Source: Thauera sp. K11 | GTDB taxonomy: Bacteria; Pseudomonadota; Gammaproteobacteria; Burkholderiales; Rhodocyclaceae | NCBI RefSeq assembly: GCF_002354895.1 | Contig: NZ_CP023439.1 | Location: 1,550,001 to 1,614,000, forward strand | Length of the DNA stretch: 64,000 nucleotides | Reading direction: 5' to 3' | Part shown: positions 26,772 to 35,510 of the stretch, in pieces | How the letters are laid out: every line of letters starts with the position of its first letter | How positions within the stretch are numbered: position 1 is the first letter of the stretch | Program-made: the position numbers and the translations under genes | The notes under the pieces: generated by a model | Databases searched by the model: none | What the model saw: the letters and a program-made list of their open reading frames with translations, nothing else | What the model was told of the DNA's origin: nothing

Positions 26772-27311
26772 TCAGCGCGCCAGCACCATGCCGGCGGCGG
26801 CCGGTTCGTCGTCGTCGATCAGGCGGCGGGCACCGTTGAAACGCGCGGCCCAGTAGCTGTTGGCCATGTTCTCGACACGCACCTTCCCGCCGCTCGAGGG
26901 CGCATGCACGAACTGCCCGTCGCCGAGGTAGATGCCGACGTGGGAGAAGGCGCGCCGCATCGTGTTGAAGAACACCAGGTCGCCCGGCTTGAGTTCCTTG
27001 CGGCCGATGTTCTCGCCCATCCTCGCCATTTCGGCGGCGGTTCGCGGCAGGTCGAGGCCGATCGCGTTGCGGAACACGTTCATCACCAGGCCGCTGCAGT
27101 CGAGGCCGGTCTCGGGCGAGGTGCCGCCGAAACGGTAGCGGATGCCCAGGTGGCCCATCGCCTGGTCGACCAGTTCTTCCGCGGCCTGCGTATAGCGCTG
27201 GAATGCCGGGGTGGCCGGGACATCGCCCTCGGGCGCCTGCTCGGCGGCGAGGCCCGCATGGCTTGCGGACAGGCCCAGCAGCAGGGTCAGAAGAATGGGG
27301 CGAAAATGCAT
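26772..27311 (-). CDS. Exported NlpC/P60 (C40) peptidase
   Basis: 179 residues with a signal peptide (about residues 1-22, ending LAAE). The C40 catalytic triad is visible: Cys72 in LDCSGLV, His124 in FSHVGIY, His136 in FVHAPS. Such enzymes cut D-Glu-diaminopimelate bonds in peptidoglycan stems; Spr/MepS is the E. coli relative. No SH3 or LysM targeting domain is present. It stands alone, convergent with the DUF2325 gene. Confidence 0.93.
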   Translation of the reverse strand: MHFRPILLTLLLGLSASHAGLAAEQAPEGDVPATPAFQRYTQAAEELVDQAMGHLGIRYRFGGTSPETGLDCSGLVMNVFRNAIGLDLPRTAAEMARMGENIGRKELKPGDLVFFNTMRRAFSHVGIYLGDGQFVHAPSSGGKVRVENMANSYWAARFNGARRLIDDDEPAAAGMVLAR

Positions 27312-27411
27312 TCGGCGGAATATACGCAGGTCGGCGGCGATTGTAAACGTAACGACTTGTTAGCAACCGGGCGCCCCGCGACGATGCCGGCGCGGGGTGA
27401 GCGTGCCTGCC

Positions 27412-28056
27412 TCAGGCTTTGCGCCGGTACTGCCGGTAGGCCCTCTCGAGGTCTTGCAGCGCGCGCGGCGAAGCCGCGCCCTGCGCGAGCGCGCGCGCCT
27501 GGGCGGCGAGGAAGAGCTGCGCGACCGCCCAGCCGTCGCCGAGCGCATGGTGGCGCTGGAAGGTTCCGATGCCGAAGGATTCCATCCAGTCGCCGAGGCG
27601 GACCGGGTTGCCGTGGCGTTCCGGGAAGAGCGCCGGCAGCAGGAAATACAGGTCGATCGTCTGTGCGTCGAGGGCGATGCCCAGCCGCTGGTCGAGCACG
27701 GGTTCGAGCATGCCGAGGTTGAATGCGGCGTTGAAGACCACGACCGGGTCCTTGCGCACGAACTCGAGCAGCCCGCACAGCGCCAGCGACGGCGAGGGTT
27801 CCAGCGTCGAGTAGTAGCTGCCGGCCGGCGAGATCAGGCCGCCCTCGATGGCGATGGCGCCGACGGCGAGCAGCCGGTCGCGGTCCAGGTCGAGGCCGGT
27901 CGCCTCGGTGTTGAGGACGGCGTAGCGGGTTTCGAAGTGTGCGCGCGAAAGGTCTGCGTCCACCAGCGACTGCCAGTGCGCCAGGGTTTCGGCGACGCCC
28001 CGGTCGAGCGCTTCGCTCTCGCCGCGTCCGCCGATGAATCGCGATATCCAGTTCAT
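27412..28056 (-). CDS. DnaQ-like 3'-5' exonuclease fold protein with substituted catalytic residues
   Basis: 214 residues of the DEDD exonuclease fold. The ExoI motif reads LNTEATGLD (residues 48-56) where active enzymes have DTETTGLD, so the first Asp is Asn49. ExoII reads FNAAFN (108-113), replacing the usual final Asp with Asn113. ExoIII keeps HHALGD (169-174). Loss of two of four metal-binding acidic residues suggests little nuclease activity. It starts 5 nt after the stop of the cNMP/CBS/DUF294 gene, a pairing common in betaproteobacteria. It may be a structural or regulatory partner, by inference. Confidence 0.85.
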   Translation of the reverse strand: MNWISRFIGGRGESEALDRGVAETLAHWQSLVDADLSRAHFETRYAVLNTEATGLDLDRDRLLAVGAIAIEGGLISPAGSYYSTLEPSPSLALCGLLEFVRKDPVVVFNAAFNLGMLEPVLDQRLGIALDAQTIDLYFLLPALFPERHGNPVRLGDWMESFGIGTFQRHHALGDGWAVAQLFLAAQARALAQGAASPRALQDLERAYRQYRRKA

Positions 28057-28061
28057 GGCGG

Positions 28062-29960
28062 TCAGAGCTGGTAGTCGAGCTTGAGACGCAGTTGCAGCTT
28101 GCGGGCCTGGCGGAAGGCTTCCTTGAGGATGCGGCGGTCGAGTTCGTTCAGCGAATCGGGGTCGATGCGGTTGTCGCCGTCGGCGTCGTGCTCGGTTTCG
28201 AGGTGCTGCGAGCGCAGGCGAAGGAGCTGGATGAAGTGGAAGCCGTCGATGATGGCCGACACTTCCTCCGACGACACGCCCATCTTGCCGCTCGCCTGGC
28301 GCAGCCGCTGCACCGTGCTGCTCGAATCCACGCCGGTGCGCAGCGCGATGATGCGCGCCGCGTCGACGAAGAGGCGCGCGCCGCACTTCTTGAGGTCGAT
28401 CGTGCCGTCGTCCTCGAGGACGAAATCGCGGATGCGCCCCAGCGGCGGCGGCACCTGCAGCGCGTTGGCGGCCATCATGCGCAGGAAGTTGGTGCTGGTG
28501 CGCGACAGCTTGTTGAGCCAGGTCCGCAACTGGTCGCCGAGGCGCTCGTTGCCGTACAGCACGCGGAAGTCGAAGAAGATCGAGGCGTTGAGCAGGGCCT
28601 GCGGGTCGGGTTCGCGAATCCAGTCGCCGAAACGCTCCTTCCATTCGTCCAGCGTCAGGCACAGGTCCGGATTGCTCGCCATGATGTTGCCCTTGCACAG
28701 CGGGAAGCCGCAGGCGGCGAGGTTCTGGTTGACCTCCCGGGCGAAGGCGATCAGGCGCTTGCGCACGGCTTCGGCGTCCTCCGGCTCGGGGCAGCGCCAG
28801 ATGATGCCGTTGTCCTGGTCGGTGGACAGCGTCTGCTCATGCCGGCCTTCGGAGCCGAAGGCGAACCATCCGAAATCGATGCCGACGAGGTCGTGGCGGT
28901 CGAGGGCGAGCTCGATGATGCGCCGGGTCAGGGCGTCGTTCAGCGCGGAGATGAACTGGGTCAGTTGCTCGGCGCCGACGCCCTGGGCGATCAGGTTCAG
29001 CGCGAGCTGCCGGATGTCGCGGCTGGCGTGCTGCAGGGCGTCGACGTCGGCGGCGTTCTCGATGCCGGCGCGGATCTGGCGCAGGCTGATGCGCTGCAGC
29101 GAGAACAGGTCGCGCTCCGAGATGACGCCCTTCAGGCAGCCGTTGCCGTCCACCACCAGCAGGTGGCGGACGCCGTGGGTGGCCATCTCGAGCGCGGCGT
29201 CGTAGGCCGAGGCGGTCGCGGGCAACTGGTGCGGGTTCGCGGTCATGACTTCGCCGATCGGACGTTCGAGATCGAAGCCGGCGAGCACCACGCGCGGCAG
29301 CAGATCGCTCTGCGTGAGGATGCCGACCGGCCGCTGCCCGGCGTCTGCCACCACCATGCAGCCGATGCGCAGTTCGTTCATCTTCTCCAGCGCCGAGCGC
29401 GTGCGCGTCTCGGGCGTCACGCAGACCGGCTCGCGCTTGACCAGTTGGCCCAGCGGCGTCGTCATCGTCTGCTGTTCGGCGGCGCGCTGCGCAAAGGTCG
29501 TCTGCAACTGCTGGCGGGACTGGTTGAGCAGGCTGGCGATGTACTGCGTGCAGAACAGGTGGAAGACGGGACTGATCTGCATCAGGTGCAGGAACTCGTC
29601 GCCCGTGATCTGGAAGCAGAAACTGTCCTCGACCGCCACGTAGGCATTGGTGGAGGGGCGTTGCGCGGAGATGGCGCCGATCGGAAAGCACTCGCCGGCG
29701 CTCATCGTCAGGCTGGCGTATTCGGTGACGGCGGTGGCGCCCGTCTGGCGCGCCTGCACCTTTCCGCGCTGGATGATGTAGAAATGGCGCGCCGGCCCCA
29801 TCTCCGGCGTGAGGATCTCGCTGCCGCGGGGATGGAAGCCGAGCACCGCGTGCTGCGCCAGATAGGCCAGCGCCGCCGGCTCCATGCGATCGAAGGGAGA
29901 GAAGTGGCGGAGAAAATCCGTGCTGGCTCCGACCAGCATTTGGGCGGCGGTGGTGCTCAT
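28062..29960 (-). CDS. cNMP-binding / tandem CBS / DUF294 putative nucleotidyltransferase
   Basis: 632 residues. A cyclic-nucleotide-binding domain (about 15-140) is followed by two CBS domains (about 170-290), a DUF294 nucleotidyltransferase-like domain with FGSEGRHEQTLSTDQDNG (about 355-372, the GlnD-like GSxxRxExTxxTDxD pattern) and a DUF294_C region (about 470-620). The layout matches predicted signal-transduction proteins that may modify a protein or nucleotide in response to an adenine nucleotide. The target is unknown. It is transcribed with the degenerate exonuclease. Confidence 0.93.
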   Translation of the reverse strand: MSTTAAQMLVGASTDFLRHFSPFDRMEPAALAYLAQHAVLGFHPRGSEILTPEMGPARHFYIIQRGKVQARQTGATAVTEYASLTMSAGECFPIGAISAQRPSTNAYVAVEDSFCFQITGDEFLHLMQISPVFHLFCTQYIASLLNQSRQQLQTTFAQRAAEQQTMTTPLGQLVKREPVCVTPETRTRSALEKMNELRIGCMVVADAGQRPVGILTQSDLLPRVVLAGFDLERPIGEVMTANPHQLPATASAYDAALEMATHGVRHLLVVDGNGCLKGVISERDLFSLQRISLRQIRAGIENAADVDALQHASRDIRQLALNLIAQGVGAEQLTQFISALNDALTRRIIELALDRHDLVGIDFGWFAFGSEGRHEQTLSTDQDNGIIWRCPEPEDAEAVRKRLIAFAREVNQNLAACGFPLCKGNIMASNPDLCLTLDEWKERFGDWIREPDPQALLNASIFFDFRVLYGNERLGDQLRTWLNKLSRTSTNFLRMMAANALQVPPPLGRIRDFVLEDDGTIDLKKCGARLFVDAARIIALRTGVDSSSTVQRLRQASGKMGVSSEEVSAIIDGFHFIQLLRLRSQHLETEHDADGDNRIDPDSLNELDRRILKEAFRQARKLQLRLKLDYQL

Positions 29961-30068
29961 GAGAACGGCGTAGGCAGGCGATGCGCAGATTATAGGCGAG
30001 GCGCCGCGGATCGGGCCGGTCCGCGGCGGCCGCCCCGGCGAGGCCCGGCCGGCCCCGCGCGCGCTGCC

Positions 30069-31502
30069 CTACAGCACTTCCGCCGCGTGGTCGGCGAGCC
30101 GGGAGCGTTCGCCGCGCTGCAGCGTGATGTGGCCCGAATGCGCCCAGCCCTTGAAGCGGTCCACCGCGAAGGTCAGGCCCGACGAGCCTTCGGTGAGGTA
30201 GGGCGTGTCGATCTGGGCGATGTTGCCCATGCACACGACCTTGGTGCCGGGCCCGGCGCGGGTGATCAGCGTCTTCATCTGCTTGGGCGTCAGGTTCTGC
30301 GCCTCGTCGATGATCAGGTACTTGTTCAGGAAGGTGCGGCCGCGCATGAAGTTCAGGCTCTTGATCTTGATGCGGCTGCGGATCAGGTCGCGCGTCGCCG
30401 CGCGCCCCCAGTCGCCGCCTTCTCCGGCGGTGCCGTTGAGCACGTCGAGGTTGTCCTCCAGCGCGCCCATCCAGGGCGCCATCTTCTCTTCCTCGGTACC
30501 GGGCAGGAAGCCGATGTCCTCACCCACCGGCACCGTCACGCGGGTCATGATGATCTCGGCGTAGCGCTTGCTCTCCAGCACCTGCGTCAGGCCGGCGGCC
30601 AGCGTCAGCAGGGTCTTGCCGGTGCCGGCCTGGCCGAGCAGGCTGACGAAGTCGATCTCCGGATTCATCAGCAGGTTCAGCGCGAAGTTCTGCTCGCGGT
30701 TGCGCGCGGTGATGCCCCACACGTTGTTCTTGTTGTGGCTGTAGTCGACCAGCGTCTCCAGCACCACGCTGCGGCCTTCCTTTTCCTTGACCCAGGCTTG
30801 CAGCGGGTTGTCGCCGTTCTGGAAGACGAACTCGTTGAGCGTCAGATCGGGCGCCAGCGGCCCCGACAGGCGGTAGTAGGTGTGGCCCTCTTCCTTCCAC
30901 GACTGCATGTTGCGCGCGTGCGCTTCCCAGAAGTCGGGCGGCAGTTCCCGGGTACCGGTGTAGAGGAGGTCGGTGTCCTCGAGCACCTTGTCGTTGAAGT
31001 AGTCCTGCGCATCGAGGCCCAGCGCGCGGGCCTTGATGCGCATGTTGATGTCCTTGGACACCAGGATGACGGGCCGCTCGGGGTGCTTGCCGGCAAGGTG
31101 GGTGACCACCGCGAGGATCTGGTTGTCGCCGCGGCTGGTGGGCAGCGCCGGCGGCAGCCGGACGTCGATCGCTTCCGTCTGCAGGAAGAGCTTGCCGGTT
31201 CCCTGGCCGTGCGACGGACCGTCGAGCCCGATGCCGTTCTCGATGCCGTTGATCGCGGTGCTGACGATCTCGTCCAGCATGCGGCTGGCCTGGCGCGCGT
31301 TGCGCGCCACTTCGCTCATGCCCTTCTTGTTATGGTCGAGTTCTTCCAGCGTCATCATCGGCACGTAGAGGTCGTGCTCTTCGAAGCGGTACAGGCTGGT
31401 GGGGTCGTGCATCAGCACGTTGGTGTCGAGCACGAACAGCTTGCGTGCGGGTTCGGTTTTGCGGCGGCGGGAGCGGGGGGCGGGTTTGCGTTCGGCGGGC
31501 AT
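30069..31502 (-). CDS. PhoH2-type protein: PIN domain fused to PhoH ATPase
   Basis: 477 residues. The N-terminal PIN nuclease domain (about 22-165) has LFVLDTNVLMHDP and SKDINMRIKA. The C-terminal PhoH ATPase has Walker A GQAGTGKT (about 275) and Walker B YLIIDEAQN (about 385). Members are ATP-dependent RNA helicase/nucleases related to toxin-antitoxin RNases. The ATG at MPAERK is taken. It lies 120 nt downstream of bcp on the same strand. Confidence 0.94.
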   Translation of the reverse strand: MPAERKPAPRSRRRKTEPARKLFVLDTNVLMHDPTSLYRFEEHDLYVPMMTLEELDHNKKGMSEVARNARQASRMLDEIVSTAINGIENGIGLDGPSHGQGTGKLFLQTEAIDVRLPPALPTSRGDNQILAVVTHLAGKHPERPVILVSKDINMRIKARALGLDAQDYFNDKVLEDTDLLYTGTRELPPDFWEAHARNMQSWKEEGHTYYRLSGPLAPDLTLNEFVFQNGDNPLQAWVKEKEGRSVVLETLVDYSHNKNNVWGITARNREQNFALNLLMNPEIDFVSLLGQAGTGKTLLTLAAGLTQVLESKRYAEIIMTRVTVPVGEDIGFLPGTEEEKMAPWMGALEDNLDVLNGTAGEGGDWGRAATRDLIRSRIKIKSLNFMRGRTFLNKYLIIDEAQNLTPKQMKTLITRAGPGTKVVCMGNIAQIDTPYLTEGSSGLTFAVDRFKGWAHSGHITLQRGERSRLADHAAEVL

Positions 31503-31622
31503 GATGGGCGTATGCGGACGGGCGGCGGGGACGGAAAGGAGGGACGGTGCGTCGATCGCCGGCCGCGCGTCGCGCGGCCGGCCGGGCAGGGCCTGCCGGC
31601 ATTCGCGCCGGCGGGCCCGCAC

Positions 31623-32078
31623 TCACAGCGACTTGACGAAGGCGAGGACTTCCTCGGCGTGGCCGGGCACCTTCACGCCGCGCCACTCGCGCGCGATGCG
31701 GCCCCCGGCGTCGATCACGAAGGTGCTGCGTTCCACGCCGCGCACCTCCTTGCCGTACATGTTCTTCATCTTCATCACGCCATAGGCTTCGCAGGCGACT
31801 TCGTCGGGATCGGCAATGAGATCGAACGGCAGTTCGAGCTTGGCCTTGAAGTTCTCGTGGCTCTTCAGGCTGTCGCGGCTGATGCCGAACACCTCGCAGC
31901 CGGCGGCGGCGAAGGCGGCATGATGCCCGCCGAAGTCCCTGGTCTCGTTGGTGCAGCCCGGCGTATTGTCCTTGGGATAGAAATACAGCACCACCTTCCT
32001 GCCGCGCAGGGCGTTCAGCGTGATGGTGCGGCCGGCGGTGGCGGACAGGGTGAAGTCGGGGGCGAGCGTTTCGCTCAT
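31623..32078 (-). CDS. bcp: Thiol peroxidase of the Bcp/PrxQ family
   Basis: 151 residues, normal for Bcp. Peroxidatic Cys42 sits in PKDNTPGCTNE. The resolving Cys five residues later, found in E. coli Bcp, is absent; Cys61 in AAGCEVFGIS could serve instead or the enzyme may be 1-Cys. It reduces hydrogen and organic peroxides. The ATG is preceded by CAGGAGATC, a clear ribosome site. Confidence 0.95.
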   Translation of the reverse strand: MSETLAPDFTLSATAGRTITLNALRGRKVVLYFYPKDNTPGCTNETRDFGGHHAAFAAAGCEVFGISRDSLKSHENFKAKLELPFDLIADPDEVACEAYGVMKMKNMYGKEVRGVERSTFVIDAGGRIAREWRGVKVPGHAEEVLAFVKSL

Positions 32079-32185
32079 GTGATCTCCTGAGGCTGGCGGT
32101 TCTTTTGCCTCAGCGTAGCGGAGCCGTGTTCCGCTGACAATCGCGTTACCGCGATCTTGCGGCCGGGTTGCGGGTGGCGGCTTCT

Positions 32186-32566
32186 TCAGGCCGGTGTGTC
32201 GAACAGCAGCGCCGCCGCCACCGCACGGCCTTCCCCGACGAGGATGTTGTAGGTCCGGCAGGCCGCGGCCAGGTCCATGATTTCGAACCCGATGCGGGCC
32301 TCGATCAGCGGGCGCAGCAGCGCCGGCGACGGAAAGCGCTGTCGGCTGCCGGTGCCGATGATGACGATTTCCATCCCCAGGTCGCGAGCCGCGGCGAAGT
32401 CGTCGGCGGTGAGCCCGGCATAGCCGCCGGGCGCCCAGCCGCCGACGATGGCCGTGGCGGTGAGCAGCAGGTTGCCGTCGTGCCGCACCTTGTTGACGAG
32501 GACGTGGTCGGCGCCGTAGCCGGTGACGACGTTGGCGTTGGCATTGCTGTCGAGATGGAGCTTCAT
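32186..32566 (-). CDS. Mth938-like (DUF498/NDUFAF3-like) protein
   Basis: 126 residues matching the DUF498 fold, with VTGYGADHVLVN near the start, LVGEGRAVAAALLF at the end and IIGTGSRQRFPSPALL in the centre. The eukaryotic relative NDUFAF3 helps build complex I, but bacterial function is unclear. It is divergent from alaA, with 184 nt between. Confidence 0.88.
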   Translation of the reverse strand: MKLHLDSNANANVVTGYGADHVLVNKVRHDGNLLLTATAIVGGWAPGGYAGLTADDFAAARDLGMEIVIIGTGSRQRFPSPALLRPLIEARIGFEIMDLAAACRTYNILVGEGRAVAAALLFDTPA

Positions 32567-32750
32567 GATGGCGGGTGTGGCGTCGTGGTTTCGGGGCGTC
32601 CGTAGGCGGTCCGTGCCGCCCGGCGATCGTCCGGCCGGGCGGATCGCGGTCAAATTGCCGCAGTGCGGCAGCGGGGCTAAGATAGCAACTTTTCCCTTTG
32701 GCGGTGCAATCTTGCGTGCCGCCGAGCCCATCGACCTCAGGATGACGGAC

Positions 32751-34052
32751 ATGAAAGCGGCCAAGCCACTCGAACTCGCGACGGTACCCAAGGAATCGGC
32801 AGTCAAGGCCGAGGCCGCAGCCGCCGCGCGCCCGGTGCGCAAGTCCGCCAAGCTCGCCGAGGTCTGCTACGACATCCGCGGGCCGGTGCTGACCCGCGCC
32901 AAGCAGATGGAGGACGAGGGCCACAAGATCATCAAGCTGAACATCGGCAACCTGGCCTCGTTCGGCTTCGACGCGCCCGAAGAAATCCAGATGGACATGA
33001 TCCGCAACCTGCCCAACGCGGCCGGCTATTCGGATTCCAAGGGCATCTTCTCCGCGCGCAAGGCGGTGATGCACTACACGCAGCAGAAGGGCATCAAGAA
33101 CGTCACGATCGAGGACATCTACATCGGCAACGGCGTGTCCGAACTCATCGTGATGGCGATGAACGCGCTGCTCGACGCCGGCGACGAGGTCCTCGTGCCG
33201 GCGCCCGACTATCCGCTGTGGACGGCGGCGGTCAGCCTCTCCGGCGGGCGCCCGGTGCATTACCTGTGCGACGAGGACAAGGGCTGGATGCCCGACCTCG
33301 ACGACATGCGCGCGAAGATCACGCCCAGCACCCGCGCCATCGTCATCATCAACCCGAACAACCCGACCGGCGCGCTGTATCCGGACGACGTGCTCCAGGA
33401 GATCGTCGGCATCGCCCGCGAGCACGACCTGATCCTCTACGCCGACGAGGTCTACGACAAGGTGCTGTACGAGGGCGCCCGGCACACCTCGGTGGCCTCG
33501 CTGTCGGACGACGTGCTCACCATCATCTTCAACGGGCTGTCGAAGAACTACCGCTCCTGCGGCTACCGCGCCGGCTGGATGGTGGTGTGCGGCGACAGGC
33601 GGCGCGCGGCGGACTACATCGAGGGCCTCAACATGCTGGCGTCGATGCGGCTGTGCGCCAACGTGCCCGGCCAGTTCGCGATCCAGACGGCGCTCGGCGG
33701 CTACCAGAGCATCGACGACCTAGTGGCCGACGGCGGGCGTCTGCGCCGCCAGCGCGATCTGGCGCACCAGCTCATCACCTCCATCCCCGGCGTGAGCTGC
33801 GTGAAGCCGCAGGCGGCGCTGTACATGTTCCCCAGGCTCGACCCCAAGGTCTATCCGATCGAGGACGACCAGGCTTTCATCGCCGAACTGCTCGAGTCCG
33901 AGCGCGTGCTGCTGGTGCAGGGCTCCGGCTTCAACTGGCCGCATCCCGACCACTTCCGCCTCGTCTTCCTGCCGCACGAGGACGACCTGCGCGACGCGAT
34001 CACCCGTCTCGCGCGCTTCCTCGAGAACTATCGCAAGCGCCACGGCACCTGA
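32751..34052 (+). CDS. alaA: Alanine aminotransferase (AlaA-like, class I/II PLP enzyme)
   Basis: 433 residues from the ATG with AGGA 8 nt upstream; an ATG three codons earlier is possible. It is highly similar in wording to E. coli AlaA: VCYDIRGPVL, IYIGNGVSELIVMAMNALL, APDYPLWTAAVSLS, NPNNPTGA, and the PLP-lysine region NGLSKNYRSCGYRAGWM. An N-terminal Ala/Lys-rich extension of about 30 residues is extra. It makes alanine from pyruvate and glutamate. It lies 49 nt upstream of hom, as in many betaproteobacteria, probably one operon. Confidence 0.93.
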   Translation: MKAAKPLELATVPKESAVKAEAAAAARPVRKSAKLAEVCYDIRGPVLTRAKQMEDEGHKIIKLNIGNLASFGFDAPEEIQMDMIRNLPNAAGYSDSKGIFSARKAVMHYTQQKGIKNVTIEDIYIGNGVSELIVMAMNALLDAGDEVLVPAPDYPLWTAAVSLSGGRPVHYLCDEDKGWMPDLDDMRAKITPSTRAIVIINPNNPTGALYPDDVLQEIVGIAREHDLILYADEVYDKVLYEGARHTSVASLSDDVLTIIFNGLSKNYRSCGYRAGWMVVCGDRRRAADYIEGLNMLASMRLCANVPGQFAIQTALGGYQSIDDLVADGGRLRRQRDLAHQLITSIPGVSCVKPQAALYMFPRLDPKVYPIEDDQAFIAELLESERVLLVQGSGFNWPHPDHFRLVFLPHEDDLRDAITRLARFLENYRKRHGT

Positions 34053-34101
34053 GCGCGACACGGCTTCCGCTCCCCATCGATCACCACACGGAAAACACTG
34101 A

Positions 34102-35409
34102 ATGAAACCGATCAACGTTGGCCTGCTCGGCATCGGCACCGTCGGCGGCGGCACCTTCACCGTCCTCAAGCGCAATGCGGAAGAGATTTCCCGCCGTGCG
34201 GGGCGCCCGATCACCATCACCGTGGTGGCCGACAAGAACCTCGAGCTTGCGCGCCAGGTGACCGGCGGTGGCGTCCGGCTGACCGAAGACGCGTTCTCGG
34301 TGGCGGCCGACCCCGAGATCGACATCGTCGTCGAACTGATCGGCGGCTACGGCGTGGCGAAGGAACTGGTGCTGAAGGCGATCGAGAACGGCAAGCACGT
34401 CGTCACCGCCAACAAGGCGCTGCTCGCGGTGCATGGCAACGAGATCTTCGCCGCCGCGCAGAAGAAGGGCGTCATGGTCGCCTTCGAGGCTGCGGTGGCC
34501 GGCGGCATCCCCATCATCAAGGCGCTGCGCGAGGGCCTGTCGGCCAACCGCATCGACTGGATCGCCGGCATCATCAACGGCACGACCAACTTCATCCTAT
34601 CCGAGATGCGCGACAAGGGCCTGTCGTTCGCCGAGGTGCTCAAGGAGGCGCAGGCGCTGGGCTATGCCGAAGCCGATCCGACCTTCGACATCGAGGGCAT
34701 CGACGCCGCGCACAAGGCGACCATCATGAGCGCGATCGCCTTCGGCATCCCGATGCAGTTCGACAGAGCCTACGTCGAGGGCATCACCCGGCTCGACGCC
34801 TCCGACATCGTCTATGCCGAGCAGCTCGGCTACCGCATCAAGCTGCTGGGCATCGCCCGCCGCCGCGAGCGGGGCGTGGAACTGCGCGTCCACCCGACGC
34901 TCATCCCGGCCAGGCGCCTGATCGCCAACGTCGAGGGCGCGATGAACGCAGTGCTGGTGCAGGGCGACGCCGTCGGCGCCACCCTCTATTACGGCAAGGG
35001 CGCGGGCGCCGAGCCGACCGCCTCGGCCGTCATCGCCGACCTGGTGGACGTGACCCGCCTGCACACCTCCGACCCCGAGCACCGCGTGCCGCACCTCGCC
35101 TTCCAGCCCGACCAGGTGCGCGACGTGCCGGTGCTGCCGATCGAGGATGTCATCACCTCCTACTACCTGCGCATGCGGGTGGACGACAAGCCGGGCGTGC
35201 TCGCCGACATCACCCGCATCCTCGCCGACAGCGACATCTCGATCGAGGCGCTGCTGCAGAAGGAAGCCGCCGAAGGCGAATCGCAGACCGACATCATCAT
35301 GCTGACGCACCAGACGGTGGAGCGGAACGCGAACGCCGCCATCGCCAGGATCGAGGCGCTGCCGGTCGTGTCCGGCAAGGTGACCAAGCTGCGCATGGAA
35401 TCGCTCTGA
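34102..35409 (+). CDS. hom: Homoserine dehydrogenase
   Basis: 435 residues. NAD(P)-binding GIGTVGGGT at about 9-17, catalytic-region TANKALLAVHG near 108, FEAAVAGGIPI, GIINGTTNFILSEM near 158-171, and a C-terminal ACT domain (about 350-430; YLRMRVDDKPGVLADI) for threonine feedback. It reduces aspartate semialdehyde to homoserine. A terminator follows the stop, and thrC, usually adjacent, is 13 kb away. Confidence 0.97.
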   Translation: MKPINVGLLGIGTVGGGTFTVLKRNAEEISRRAGRPITITVVADKNLELARQVTGGGVRLTEDAFSVAADPEIDIVVELIGGYGVAKELVLKAIENGKHVVTANKALLAVHGNEIFAAAQKKGVMVAFEAAVAGGIPIIKALREGLSANRIDWIAGIINGTTNFILSEMRDKGLSFAEVLKEAQALGYAEADPTFDIEGIDAAHKATIMSAIAFGIPMQFDRAYVEGITRLDASDIVYAEQLGYRIKLLGIARRRERGVELRVHPTLIPARRLIANVEGAMNAVLVQGDAVGATLYYGKGAGAEPTASAVIADLVDVTRLHTSDPEHRVPHLAFQPDQVRDVPVLPIEDVITSYYLRMRVDDKPGVLADITRILADSDISIEALLQKEAAEGESQTDIIMLTHQTVERNANAAIARIEALPVVSGKVTKLRMESL

Positions 35410-35457
35410 GCGCGGAGCATCGCCCCGCGGCAGCGCGATCCGAGACAGGCTGAACGG

Positions 35458-35481
35458 GGCCGCTCCTTTGGGGCGGCCTTT
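35458..35481 (+). terminator. Rho-independent terminator after hom
   Basis: A 9-bp stem GGCCGCTCC/GGGGCGGCC (one G-U pair) with loop TTT, followed by TTT. It closes the alaA-hom transcript before the accessory block. Confidence 0.8.
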
Positions 35482-35510
35482 CCGTCTCCATCCGTCGCTT
35501 CCGAGAGCCC

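Noticed and set aside
28092..32090. A 1,332-codon open frame on the plus strand
   Set aside because: It lies opposite well-supported minus-strand genes (DUF294, PhoH, Bcp). Its composition is that of an antisense frame in high-GC DNA, with no family motifs.
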